From Priestia aryabhattai B8W22 (lineage in GTDB: Bacteria; Bacillota; Bacilli; Bacillales; Bacillaceae_H), in the NCBI RefSeq assembly GCF_000956595.1, contig NZ_JYOO01000005.1, forward strand, positions 62,001-126,000: a stretch of 64,000 nt of DNA, read 5' to 3'. Shown here piece after piece: positions 1 to 7,429 of this stretch. Numbering within the stretch: the first letter of the stretch is position 1; each line of letters opens with the position of its first letter. A model generated the notes under the pieces. That model was not told the DNA's origin. It did not search any database and saw nothing but the letters and a program-made list of their open reading frames with translations. The translations under genes were made by a program, and so were the position numbers.

Positions 1-72
1 AATTTTTTAATTTTGTCGCGTTATTTGCATAGCAAATAAGCCTAAGAATAGTTGGTAATTTTAGGTTCGAAG

Positions 73-100
73 AAAAGGCTGTGGAAATTTCAACCTTTTT
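73..100 (-). terminator. Terminator-like hairpin after the unknown 104-433 gene
   Basis: Arms AAGGTTG and CAGCCTT (minus strand, one G-U pair) are followed by a short T run. The hairpin lies just downstream of the stop codon at 104. Confidence 0.5.
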
Positions 101-103
101 TAT

Positions 104-433
104 TTAATTGAGGTAACTTGATTGAAAGATTTTTGGATAAAAAAGTGTTTTTTTGAGGATAAAATACGCAATTTGATGCGTCGGAATGATGAGTTTGGCA
201 CTCACCCATACTAAAGCAAAAGTTACTATCACACTTTGTATGAGAGATCCTATTTGTTTGACGCTGTGCTTAGCTCCTGGAGACATGTGCACGATATCCG
301 TGTAATGCTGAACCGAACTTTTTGTGACCTTTACTTTTTCAAAGTCGTTATCAATAAATTTATCTGGCAAACTCGCAAAAGGCAAACAGAATATCATGCA
401 TAATAATACGCCTAACCATACATTTTTCATCAT
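104..433 (-). CDS. Small exported or membrane protein of unknown function
   Basis: I do not recognise this 109-residue protein. Residues about 3-20 are a hydrophobic segment ending near Ala-Ser-Leu-Pro, which could be a signal peptide or membrane anchor. A second hydrophobic stretch lies at about 66-86 (IQSVIVTFALVWVSAKLII), so one extracytoplasmic loop of about 45 residues with two membrane spans is plausible. The C-terminus is basic and aromatic. An AGAGGTGA ribosome site precedes two adjacent ATG codons (433 or 430). It lies downstream of gerE but is separated from it by the gerE terminator and about 200 bases, so it is probably transcribed alone. Confidence 0.65.
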   Translation of the reverse strand: MMKNVWLGVLLCMIFCLPFASLPDKFIDNDFEKVKVTKSSVQHYTDIVHMSPGAKHSVKQIGSLIQSVIVTFALVWVSAKLIIPTHQIAYFILKKTLFYPKIFQSSYLN

Positions 434-601
434 CTCACCTCTCTTTCTTTTGAAGTAGTATCTCCTTACTTAAAAGTATACGTACTCTGAAATTCAATTT
501 CAAGCAATAAGTTTTTTTTATAAAGATTTACCTTTTTTATAATATTTTCTTAACGTCATTCTTTCTAGATACATATGCGCCACTTAAAGAAATATACAAA
601 A

Positions 602-629
602 AGCTGGCTTTCTAAGAAGAAAGCCAGCT
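602..629 (-). terminator. gerE terminator
   Basis: A perfect 12-base-pair stem (AGCTGGCTTTCT and its complement) with a 4-base loop is followed on the minus strand by TTTTTG, just after the gerE stop codon. Confidence 0.85.
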
Positions 630-633
630 CATG

Positions 634-858
634 TTATAGTTCAAGTTCTCCCATTCGAAGGAGTTCTACGACTGCTTGAGAACGCCCCTTGACTCCAAGC
701 TTTTGCATCGCATTAGAAATATGATTTCGAACTGTTTTTTCGCTAATGAATAGTTCACTCGCGATTTCTTTTGTTGTTTTGTCCTGTACTAAAAGCTCGA
801 ATACTTCTCGTTCACGCTTTGTAAGTAGCGGTTTAGGTTGAAACTCTTTTTCTTTCAA
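634..858 (-). CDS. gerE: GerE, LuxR-type regulator of late spore coat genes
   Basis: This 74-residue protein is essentially a stand-alone LuxR/FixJ DNA-binding domain. The helix-turn-helix ([19 protein letters not shown]) spans about residues 30-48, and the length matches B. subtilis GerE (74). In that species GerE acts in the mother cell late in sporulation, activating or repressing sigma-K dependent coat genes. It starts with TTG, with GGAGGG five bases upstream. A sigma-K like -10 sequence lies about 60 bases upstream. Position beside ysmA and sdhB matches B. subtilis gene order. Confidence 0.96.
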   Translation of the reverse strand: MKEKEFQPKPLLTKREREVFELLVQDKTTKEIASELFISEKTVRNHISNAMQKLGVKGRSQAVVELLRMGELEL

Positions 859-918
859 TGTAACCCTCCTTGCCTGATCCTGAGTTGAACTATCGGATGG
901 GTGTAAATTTAGTCAACA

Positions 919-927
919 TATCTTATG
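919..927 (-). promoter_or_regulatory. Possible sigma-K -10 element for gerE
   Basis: The minus strand reads CATAAGATA, matching the sigma-K -10 consensus CATANNNTA. An AC-containing -35 candidate (AACC) lies about 17 bases further upstream. B. subtilis gerE is known to be sigma-K dependent. Short motif, so the assignment rests mainly on context. Confidence 0.45.
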
Positions 928-995
928 TGCGTTATGCCTACGCGGTTACTAGTTTTAGAAAAAATATGCAAAAAACTCTTTTTACCTTTAAAAAG

Positions 996-1025
996 AAAAA
1001 AAGCCTGAAGAAAGAGCCTTCAAGC
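996..1025 (-). terminator. ysmA terminator
   Basis: Minus-strand GCTTGAAG pairs with CTTCAGGC (one wobble) and is followed by seven T residues, directly after the ysmA stop codon. Confidence 0.8.
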
Positions 1026-1030
1026 CATTT

Positions 1031-1480
1031 TCATATATTCGATAAACACCTTTTCATCTCTTCATTCCAAGGCACGCTTTTTCCTGTTTCTTTAGAAATT
1101 TGCACCATTGTTCCTCTCCCCGTGAGTACAACCTCCCTTTGCTCATTTTGAATCATATAGTGTAAATCAACCGACGAACGTCCGATTTTATGGGCCTTTA
1201 CAAAAACAGCTAGCATATCGCCGAAATACACTTGTTTGATATAGTCGCACTGCAAATCAGCCACCACCGGTATTGTTCCTTCATGCTCACTCGTCCACTT
1301 TTGCATAAAGCCAATATGATGAAAGAATTCCGTACGTATTTGTTCAAAATAAACAAAAGGAACCGTATTATTTAAATGTCCAAACATATCTGTTTCCGAA
1401 AATCTTACCTTAATTTTCTGCTTAAACGAAAATGACTCTTTCCAGTGATCCATGTCTTCAATATACGAAATATTATTCAT
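1031..1480 (-). CDS. ysmA: YsmA, hot-dog fold acyl-CoA thioesterase family protein
   Basis: A 149-residue member of the 4-hydroxybenzoyl-CoA thioesterase (YbgC/FadM-like) family. The N-terminal motif RFSETDMFGHLNNTVPFVYFE contains the Asp and His/Asn positions typical of hot-dog thioesterases. The likely substrate is an acyl-CoA, but the physiological one is unknown. The frame opens at 1495, but GGAGG lies eight bases before the ATG at 1480, so that start is chosen. It follows sdhB after a terminator, as in B. subtilis. Confidence 0.88.
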   Translation of the reverse strand: MNNISYIEDMDHWKESFSFKQKIKVRFSETDMFGHLNNTVPFVYFEQIRTEFFHHIGFMQKWTSEHEGTIPVVADLQCDYIKQVYFGDMLAVFVKAHKIGRSSVDLHYMIQNEQREVVLTGRGTMVQISKETGKSVPWNEEMKRCLSNI

Positions 1481-1511
1481 CTGTAATTCCTCCATTCGTC
1501 ATAGACAAAAT

Positions 1512-1537
1512 AAAACCTCTCCGCTTGGAGAGGTTTT
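1512..1537 (-). terminator. sdhCAB terminator
   Basis: A hairpin with arms AAAACCTCTCC and GGAGAGGTTTT lies seven bases past the sdhB stop codon at 1544. It closes the sdhCAB operon. Confidence 0.8.
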
Positions 1538-1543
1538 GAGTGA

Positions 1544-2317
1544 TTATACTTGATCGCTACCAAAGAAACTTCTGAATGCTTGAATGGTTGTGTCGCGGTT
1601 CAAAGCTGCGATTGAAGTAGTCAATGGAATTCCTTTTGGACATGATTGAACGCAGTTTTGAGAGTTTCCGCAGTTCGCTAGCCCTCCATCACCCATAATC
1701 GTCTCTAAACGTTCTCCTTTATTTAACGCACCGGTTGGATGGGCATTAAACAAGCGAACTTGAGAAAGCGGTGCTGGACCGATGAAGTTTGACTTGTCGT
1801 TTACGTTTGGACAAGCTTCTAAGCAAACGCCGCATGTCATACACTTGGATAACTCATACGCCCACTGACGTTTCTTTTCTGGCATACGCGGTCCTGGCCC
1901 TAAATCGTATGTGCCATCGATTGGAACCCAGGCTTTTACTTTTTTTAGTGAATCAAACATACGGCTGCGGTCTACCTGCAAGTCACGAACAACAGGGAAT
2001 GTTTTCATTGGCTGTAAGCGAATTGGCTGTTCTAGTTTATCAACAAGAGCTGTACATGACTGACGAGGTTTACCGTTGATAACCATTGAACAGGCTCCGC
2101 ATACTTCCTCTAAACAGTTCATTTCCCAGTTTATCGGAGCAACCTCTTTACCTGAAGCATCAACAGGGTTACGTCTGATTTCCATCAGTGCTGAAATAAC
2201 GTTCATATTCGGACGATACGGAATTTCAAACTCCTGATTGTAAGGAGCAGATTCAGCTGAATCTTGACGTGTAATAATGAAGCGCACTGTCTTTTGGACT
2301 GTTTGTTGTTCACTCAT
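1544..2317 (-). CDS. sdhB: Succinate dehydrogenase iron-sulfur subunit SdhB
   Basis: This 257-residue subunit carries electrons from SdhA flavin to the membrane anchor SdhC in complex II. Ligands are visible for the [2Fe-2S] centre (Cys68, 73, 76, 88) and for the ferredoxin-like domain holding the [4Fe-4S] and [3Fe-4S] centres (Cys159, 162, 165, 169 and Cys216, 222, 226). Length is close to B. subtilis SdhB (253). The start lies three bases beyond the sdhA stop, so the two are translationally coupled. The ribosome site (GAGGGGG) sits inside the end of sdhA. Confidence 0.98.
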   Translation of the reverse strand: MSEQQTVQKTVRFIITRQDSAESAPYNQEFEIPYRPNMNVISALMEIRRNPVDASGKEVAPINWEMNCLEEVCGACSMVINGKPRQSCTALVDKLEQPIRLQPMKTFPVVRDLQVDRSRMFDSLKKVKAWVPIDGTYDLGPGPRMPEKKRQWAYELSKCMTCGVCLEACPNVNDKSNFIGPAPLSQVRLFNAHPTGALNKGERLETIMGDGGLANCGNSQNCVQSCPKGIPLTTSIAALNRDTTIQAFRSFFGSDQV

Positions 2318-2320
2318 TGA

Positions 2321-4108
2321 TTAACGAACCCCCTCTTGTTGTTTTTTTGGTTTTTCATCTTTTTTCTTTGTGTAGTCGCGCTTACGCGGTTTGATTAACG
2401 ATACGTCTACCTCTTCATAATGGAAAGAAGGAGCCGTTTTCTTATCAACGAAAGATGCCATTGTTGTTTTTAAGAATTCTTCATCATTACGATCTGGGAA
2501 ATCCGGCTTATAATGAGCACCGCGACTTTCGTTACGGTTGTAAGCTCCTAGCGTTACAACACGTGAAAGCTGAAGCATGTTTTGCAGCTGACGAGTAAAT
2601 GTTGCGGCTTGATTACTCCATTTAGCCGTGTCATTAATGTTGATACGATCATAGCGTTCAATTAATTCTTGAATCTTTTCATCTGTTTTTAACAGTTTGT
2701 CATTGTATCGTACGACTGTCACGTTGTCAGTCATCCATTCCCCTAGCTCTTTATGAAGAACGTATGCATTTTCTGTACCTTGAAGATTCATGATGTTGTT
2801 CCATTTCTCTTCTTCTTCTTTCACATGACGATCATATACGCTTGAAGAAATAGCATCTGCGCTCTTTTCTAAGCCATTGATGTATTCAACGGCTTTAGGA
2901 CCGGCAACCATACCACCATAAATAGCTGATAATAATGAGTTTGCTCCTAAACGGTTCGCTCCGTGCTGTGAATAATCGCACTCACCAGCTGCAAATAAGC
3001 CAGGAATATTTGTCATTTGATCGTAATCTACCCATAAACCGCCCATTGAATAGTGTACGGCTGGGAAAATTTTCATTGGTACCTTGCGCGGATCATCACC
3101 CATGAATTTTTCATAGATTTCAATGATACCTCCAAGTTTAATGTCTAGCTCTTTTGGATCTTTATGTGAAAGGTCCAGATAAACCATGTTCTCTCCGTTA
3201 ATTCCTAACTTCTGCGCTACGCAGACGTCGAAAATTTCACGAGTTGCAATATCACGAGGTACTAAGTTACCGTATGCAGGATATTTTTCCTCTAAGAAAT
3301 ACCAAGGCTTACCGTCTTTATATGTCCAAACGCGTCCGCCTTCTCCACGAGCAGATTCACTCATAAGACGAAGCTTGTCATCTCCCGGGATAGCAGTTGG
3401 ATGAATTTGAATAAACTCTCCGTTTGAATAGTATGCACCTTGCTGATACACGATAGATGCCGCTGAACCTGTATTAATAACTGAGTTCGTCGATTTTCCA
3501 AAGACAATCCCAGGTCCACCTGTAGCCATAATAACCGCGTCAGCTGGGAATGTTTTAATTTCCATTGATTTTAAATTTTGTGCAGAAATTCCGCGACAGC
3601 TGCGCTCATCGTCAAGAACAGCACCTAAGAATTCCCATCCTTCGTACTTTGTCACAAGTCCGGCAACTTCATAGCGACGAACCTGCTCATCTAATGCGTA
3701 CAATAATTGTTGACCAGTTGTTGCTCCAGCAAAAGCCGTACGGTGATGCTGGGTACCGCCAAATCGTCTGAAGTCTAACAAACCCTCAGGAGTACGGTTA
3801 AACATTACACCCATACGGTCAAGTAAGTGAATAATACCAGGAGCTGCTTCACACATTGCTTTTACAGGTGGCTGGTTGGCTAAAAAGTCTCCGCCATACA
3901 CTGTGTCATCAAAGTGTTCCCATGGTGAATCTCCTTCACCTTTTGTATTTACGGCTCCGTTGATTCCACCTTGAGCGCAAACTGAGTGAGATCTTTTTAC
4001 CGGAACTAGTGAAAATAAATCTACTTGCTTGCCAGACTCAGCAATTTTTATTGTTGCCATCAAGCCAGCTAAACCGCCACCGACTACGATGATTTTTCCG
4101 TTACTCAT
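2321..4108 (-). CDS. sdhA: Succinate dehydrogenase flavoprotein subunit SdhA
   Basis: This 595-residue subunit oxidises succinate to fumarate with covalently bound FAD. Visible features are the dinucleotide-binding motif GGGLAGLMA near residue 10, His41 in RSHSVCAQGG (position of the covalent FAD), the HPTAIP segment, and the substrate-site arginine region RGEGGRVW. The lysine-rich C-terminal tail (about 575-595) is unremarkable for the family. It is the second gene of sdhCAB, preceded by AAGGAGTGG. Confidence 0.98.
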   Translation of the reverse strand: MSNGKIIVVGGGLAGLMATIKIAESGKQVDLFSLVPVKRSHSVCAQGGINGAVNTKGEGDSPWEHFDDTVYGGDFLANQPPVKAMCEAAPGIIHLLDRMGVMFNRTPEGLLDFRRFGGTQHHRTAFAGATTGQQLLYALDEQVRRYEVAGLVTKYEGWEFLGAVLDDERSCRGISAQNLKSMEIKTFPADAVIMATGGPGIVFGKSTNSVINTGSAASIVYQQGAYYSNGEFIQIHPTAIPGDDKLRLMSESARGEGGRVWTYKDGKPWYFLEEKYPAYGNLVPRDIATREIFDVCVAQKLGINGENMVYLDLSHKDPKELDIKLGGIIEIYEKFMGDDPRKVPMKIFPAVHYSMGGLWVDYDQMTNIPGLFAAGECDYSQHGANRLGANSLLSAIYGGMVAGPKAVEYINGLEKSADAISSSVYDRHVKEEEEKWNNIMNLQGTENAYVLHKELGEWMTDNVTVVRYNDKLLKTDEKIQELIERYDRININDTAKWSNQAATFTRQLQNMLQLSRVVTLGAYNRNESRGAHYKPDFPDRNDEEFLKTTMASFVDKKTAPSFHYEEVDVSLIKPRKRDYTKKKDEKPKKQQEGVR

Positions 4109-4137
4109 CGGAACCCCACTCCTTCAAAACCTTAATT

Positions 4138-4746
4138 TTATGCAAATGCGAATAATGTACGAACACCTACGAATGTAAGTGCTAAGAAGATTGCTAATGT
4201 CACATAAGTTGAAATTCTTTGAGAACGTGGTGTTACAGTTAACCCCCAGCTAACTCCAAATGACCATAGACCGTTTGCAAAGTGGAAGATTGTAGATACA
4301 ACACCAACTATGTAGAATGCAAGCATTGCTGGGTTGCTTAAAATTCGTTCCATCATTTGAAAATCTACTTCTTTTCCAAGCGCAGCTTGTATTCTGGTTT
4401 CCCATACGTGCCATGTGATGAAGATAAGTGTGATTACACCTGAAACACGCTGAAGGATAAACATCCAGTTACGGAAAAATCCATAGTTGTTAACGTTTGT
4501 TTTAGCAGTGAATGCGATGTAAAGACCGTATATTGCGTGAAAAACAATTGGTAAGAAAATAATGAAAATTTCTAGAGCATAGCGGAAAGGTAAGCTCTCC
4601 ATGAAGTGAGCTGCTTGATTAAATGATTCTTCTCCCTTTGTCGCGAAATGATTCACAACTAAATGCTGTGTTAAGAAAATCCCGATTGGTATTACTCCAA
4701 GTAGTGAATGGATTCTCCGATATTGAAACTCTCTGTTTGCCGCCAT
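4138..4746 (-). CDS. sdhC: Succinate dehydrogenase cytochrome b558 subunit SdhC
   Basis: A 202-residue integral membrane protein with five predicted spans that anchors SdhAB and passes electrons to menaquinone. All four haem-ligand histidines known from B. subtilis SdhC are present at the same numbers: His28, His70, His113 and His155. It is therefore the two-haem, single-subunit anchor of Gram-positive complex II. First gene of the operon, with a GGGGGG ribosome site and a long leader. Confidence 0.98.
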   Translation of the reverse strand: MAANREFQYRRIHSLLGVIPIGIFLTQHLVVNHFATKGEESFNQAAHFMESLPFRYALEIFIIFLPIVFHAIYGLYIAFTAKTNVNNYGFFRNWMFILQRVSGVITLIFITWHVWETRIQAALGKEVDFQMMERILSNPAMLAFYIVGVVSTIFHFANGLWSFGVSWGLTVTPRSQRISTYVTLAIFLALTFVGVRTLFAFA

Positions 4747-4958
4747 CTGCGTAGACCCCCCTTAGTTAAATGAACATAGTTTGTGAAGAACTTTCTTACT
4801 CCCACTAGACAAATAGATTAATCGTGAATACAGGAAATGAAAACCTTTGCATTTCCTAATAAAGTATGTGACAGGTTAATTTTACTCCCATCGATTAAGA
4901 GCGTCAAGGCAAGATGTTTAAATCTTCTATAAAATATAAATTTATAAAATTTTATATT

Positions 4959-4972
4959 TGTTAACGCTTACT
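4959..4972 (-). promoter_or_regulatory. cre-like CcpA site downstream of the sdh promoter
   Basis: Minus strand AGTAAGCGTTAACA differs from the CcpA consensus TGWAANCGNTNWCA only at its first base. It lies about 25 bases downstream of the inferred sdhC transcription start, a typical roadblock position. Confidence 0.5.
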
Positions 4973-5000
4973 GAATTGATGTTAAAGATTTTTTCTTTCT

Positions 5001-5030
5001 ATTATAGTATCGCTTGCCACAATTAAGTAA
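5001..5030 (-). promoter_or_regulatory. Putative sigma-A promoter of sdhCAB
   Basis: The minus strand shows TATAAT at 5006-5001 with TTACTT 18 bases upstream. The -35 match is weak and overlaps a cre-like sequence at 5027-5040. Confidence 0.55.
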
Positions 5031-5040
5031 GCGTTTACTT
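5027..5040. promoter_or_regulatory. Second cre-like site overlapping the sdh -35 region
   Basis: AGTAAGCGTTTACT resembles the CcpA consensus with mismatches only at the two end bases. It overlaps the candidate sdhC -35 element and shares the core AGTAAGCGTT with the site at 4959-4972. Confidence 0.45.
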
Positions 5041-5205
5041 TGTACTTTTATTGTAAACAAGTTCACAAAACATTTACACAGGTAAAAGTACCCTTTTAAA
5101 AGGTATTTTATGGTTTTTACATCTTTACATCTAACTCTTTTTACCATAATAAAGTTCCTCTTACATTTTATTAAAAAAATGCGTGAGAGGTTTTTTAGAT
5201 TTGTA

Positions 5206-5211
5206 TATAAT
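5206..5211 (+). promoter_or_regulatory. -10 element of the yslB promoter
   Basis: TATAAT lies 25 bases before the yslB start codon. The -35 region (GTGAGA or nearby) is weak. Confidence 0.4.
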
Positions 5212-5235
5212 AGTAGTAAAGAAAGAGGGGAAAGC

Positions 5236-5763
5236 ATGAGCAATTTACAAACAGAATCACAGCAAGAACTTGAAGAGACGATGGAAACATCAGAACCTAA
5301 TGTCGCAGCTGAAACAGAGAGAGCTCTTGATCACGTTCCATATTTCGGATACAGCCTTTTGCGTGATGTGTTAATTCCAGAGCTTCTTGGAGACGAAACG
5401 AATACCATCTCATACTGGGCAGGAAAACACCTTGCGCGTAAATATCCATTAAATACAATGGATGAAATCGTCGCTTTTTTTAAAGCCGCTTCCTGGGGAA
5501 CACTGACGCTTGCCAAAAAAGATAAATATTCACTAGAGCTTGAATTATCAGGTGATGTGGTCAGCAAAAGATTTCAGCAGGAAACTTGTTCGTTTCATCT
5601 TGAGTCAGGATTTGTGGCTGAACAGATTCAGCGTCAAAACAACTGCCTAACAGAAGCCTACTTAACACCTAAAGAAAAGAACGGAAAAGTGCTGATTTCC
5701 GTGCAGTGGGACCGAAAAGATATCTTACCTACCGAAACACGTGCGGAGCGTTATAAAAAGTAA
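5236..5763 (+). CDS. yslB: YslB, DUF2507 family protein
   Basis: A 175-residue soluble protein of the DUF2507/YslB family, function unknown. It has a short acidic N-terminus, then a conserved globular domain (PYFGYSLLRDVLIPELLG, YWAGKHLARKYP) reminiscent of heme-NO-binding-like or V4R folds. The frame is open from 5110, but the ATG at 5236 follows a purine-rich ribosome site (AGAGGGGAAA) and matches the family N-terminus. It sits between sdhC and lysC as in B. subtilis and is one of the few plus-strand genes. Confidence 0.9.
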   Translation: MSNLQTESQQELEETMETSEPNVAAETERALDHVPYFGYSLLRDVLIPELLGDETNTISYWAGKHLARKYPLNTMDEIVAFFKAASWGTLTLAKKDKYSLELELSGDVVSKRFQQETCSFHLESGFVAEQIQRQNNCLTEAYLTPKEKNGKVLISVQWDRKDILPTETRAERYKK

Positions 5764-5780
5764 AAAATACGTATATATAA

Positions 5781-5803
5781 AAGACGTGGAGATACCACGT
5801 CTT
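5781..5803. terminator. Bidirectional terminator between yslB and lysC
   Basis: AAGACGTGG and its complement form a stem with flanking A and T runs. It can end both converging genes. Confidence 0.8.
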
Positions 5804-5813
5804 TTTCTTTTCT

Positions 5814-6311
5814 TTATACTTGCACTGCCTGCTGCTCTTCTAGTTCAAATGCTACGTGAAGCGTCTCAACAGCTTTTACCATATCAGCATGCGGTACAAC
5901 TGTAGATACTTTAATTTCAGACGTGCTGACCATCTTCACTTCAATTTTCTCTCCTGCCAGCACTTCAAACATTTCGGCTGCAACACCTGGATTAGAAATC
6001 ATGCCAGATCCAACAATCGATACTTTAGCCAGCCCGCTTTCATGTTCAATACGCGTATATCCTAAAGTAGATTTATACTCCTTTAAGACAGCAAGAGCAG
6101 CTTCTACATCTACGGTTTTAATAGAAAACGAGATGGATAAACGATTATTAGCCGTTACGTTTTGAATAATAATATCCACATTTAACTGTTCTTTTGCTAA
6201 TGCTGTAAAAATAGTAGAAAGAGTTTGTAACTCGTTGTTCAACCCTTCAATTGTCACCCGTGAAATATTATCTTCAAACGCAATTCCTCTTACGACTAAG
6301 TTTTGTTCCAT
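5814..6311 (-). CDS. lysC: Aspartokinase II beta subunit from an internal start
   Basis: In B. subtilis the lysC frame also encodes a smaller beta subunit made from an in-frame internal start, and the native enzyme is alpha2-beta2. The same arrangement is visible here. The ATG at 6311 (Met246 of alpha) is preceded by GAGGAGG (positions 6326-6320) with eight bases spacing, a very strong ribosome site inside the coding sequence. The product would be 165 residues, consisting of the ACT regulatory part. Confidence 0.85.
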   Translation of the reverse strand: MEQNLVVRGIAFEDNISRVTIEGLNNELQTLSTIFTALAKEQLNVDIIIQNVTANNRLSISFSIKTVDVEAALAVLKEYKSTLGYTRIEHESGLAKVSIVGSGMISNPGVAAEMFEVLAGEKIEVKMVSTSEIKVSTVVPHADMVKAVETLHVAFELEEQQAVQV

Positions 6312-7046
6312 TGAAACTTCCTCCTCAACAATCGTTCCATTCTCGTTTTCTAAGCTTGAACGCACTTCTAGCGGTACCTGATAATTTTTTGCAAACTCAA
6401 CAGCGCGCGGATGCAGCACCCCTGCTCCTAAATTGGCTAATTCTAACATTTCATCATATGAAATAGAGTAAAGTTTACGAGCATCTTCTACGTAGCGCGG
6501 ATCTGTCGTAAACACTCCTGTTACGTCTGTATAAATATCACATTTTGCAGCTTTTAATGCTGCAGCAAGAGCTACTGCCGTCGTGTCAGAGCCGCCTCGA
6601 CCTAATGTCGTAATGCTCCCATTTTCTGAACAGCCTTGGAATCCAGCTACTACTACGATTCGCCCTCTATCTAATTGGCTTTGAATACGAGTCGTGTCAA
6701 TGCGCTGGATTCGTGCATTGCTGTGAACTGCTTCCGTCTGGATACCAGCTTGCCAGCCTGTTAGCGAAGTTGCTTCATGACCTTTGCATTGAAGAGCCAT
6801 GGTTAACAGGGAAATCGTTACTTGTTCTCCAGTTGTAAGAAGCATATCCATTTCGCGTTTACTTGGACTGTCCGTAATATCACTTGCTAATTTCACCAGT
6901 GCATCTGTGGTTTTGCCCATTGCCGATACAACAACAACTACTTGGTTACCGCGCTCTGCTTCTTGAATAACACGGTTTGCTACATGTTGAATACGTTCAA
7001 CAGAACCAACAGATGTTCCACCAAATTTTTGAACGATTAATGCCAT
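5814..7046 (-). CDS. lysC: Lysine-sensitive aspartokinase II, alpha subunit
   Basis: LysC (410 residues) phosphorylates aspartate, the first step to lysine, threonine and methionine. The kinase motif KFGGTSVG is at residues 7-14, and two ACT-type regulatory domains occupy about residues 265-400. The frame opens at 7058, but that ATG abuts the AAAGGA site. The ATG at 7046 has normal spacing and gives the family N-terminus ([10 protein letters not shown]). A lysine riboswitch precedes it, so transcription should fall when lysine is plentiful. An internal start yields a beta subunit (separate entry). Confidence 0.97.
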   Translation of the reverse strand: MALIVQKFGGTSVGSVERIQHVANRVIQEAERGNQVVVVVSAMGKTTDALVKLASDITDSPSKREMDMLLTTGEQVTISLLTMALQCKGHEATSLTGWQAGIQTEAVHSNARIQRIDTTRIQSQLDRGRIVVVAGFQGCSENGSITTLGRGGSDTTAVALAAALKAAKCDIYTDVTGVFTTDPRYVEDARKLYSISYDEMLELANLGAGVLHPRAVEFAKNYQVPLEVRSSLENENGTIVEEEVSMEQNLVVRGIAFEDNISRVTIEGLNNELQTLSTIFTALAKEQLNVDIIIQNVTANNRLSISFSIKTVDVEAALAVLKEYKSTLGYTRIEHESGLAKVSIVGSGMISNPGVAAEMFEVLAGEKIEVKMVSTSEIKVSTVVPHADMVKAVETLHVAFELEEQQAVQV

Positions 7047-7429
7047 AATTTTGTTCATTCCTTTTCAATAAATTTGCATATGCAGGATGATGAGAAGCTA
7101 AATTTTTTTACTCAGACAATAAAAAAAGCAATGAGATGAGCTCTCATTGCTTAACGAACGAAAATTATAAACATAACCGTCCACTGCCGTGAGATAGCTC
7201 TCCAAGAATCTACATCTTGACAATCCTACGTTTATTCAACGCAGAACCAGCAATCATTACTATGAGGTAATGTTCACTTCGGCAAATTTCCCTTTCCGCA
7301 TCATTCATAAGGGCTCATACCCTTCCTGATACGTACTGATTAAATTTGCACCTCTATCTTCACTTCATTTGATGAAGTGTCGTATGAAATTAGTTAATAG
7401 CTTATCAAATATTTTCTATTATTTCAAGA
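7047..7429. other. lysC leader region
   Basis: A 383-base region between lysC and uvrC with no gene. It holds the lysine riboswitch and its terminator. Confidence 0.85.
7121..7366 (-). promoter_or_regulatory. Lysine riboswitch (L box) upstream of lysC
   Basis: On the minus strand the aptamer opens with GAAGATAGAGGTGC-type sequence (7366-7348). It contains the conserved segments GCCGAAG, TGCTGG, TTGAATAAA, TGTCAAG, CTTGGAG and GCTATCTC in the order seen in Bacillus lysC leaders. It ends with a terminator hairpin (7152-7128, arms AAGCAATGAG and CTCATTGCTT) followed by seven T residues. Lysine binding is expected to favour the terminator and shut off lysC. Confidence 0.96.

Larger units (their letters stand above)
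4747..5235. other. Divergent sdhC/yslB intergenic region
   Basis: This 489-base AT-rich gap has no convincing gene. It holds the divergent promoters of sdhCAB and yslB and two cre-like sequences described separately. The implied sdhC leader is about 250 bases long. Confidence 0.7.

Noticed and set aside
870-1151. Plus-strand frame opposite ysmA
   Set aside because: It overlaps ysmA in antisense and lacks a ribosome site; its product has no recognisable features.
3186-3771. Antisense frames within sdhA and similar long antisense frames in pheT, thrS, polA, pyk and icd
   Set aside because: They are mirror frames of strongly conserved genes with no ribosome sites or family resemblance.
5110-5235. 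N-terminal extension of yslB
   Set aside because: The extra 42 residues cover the promoter -10 and have no ribosome site; the family starts at the ATG at 5236.
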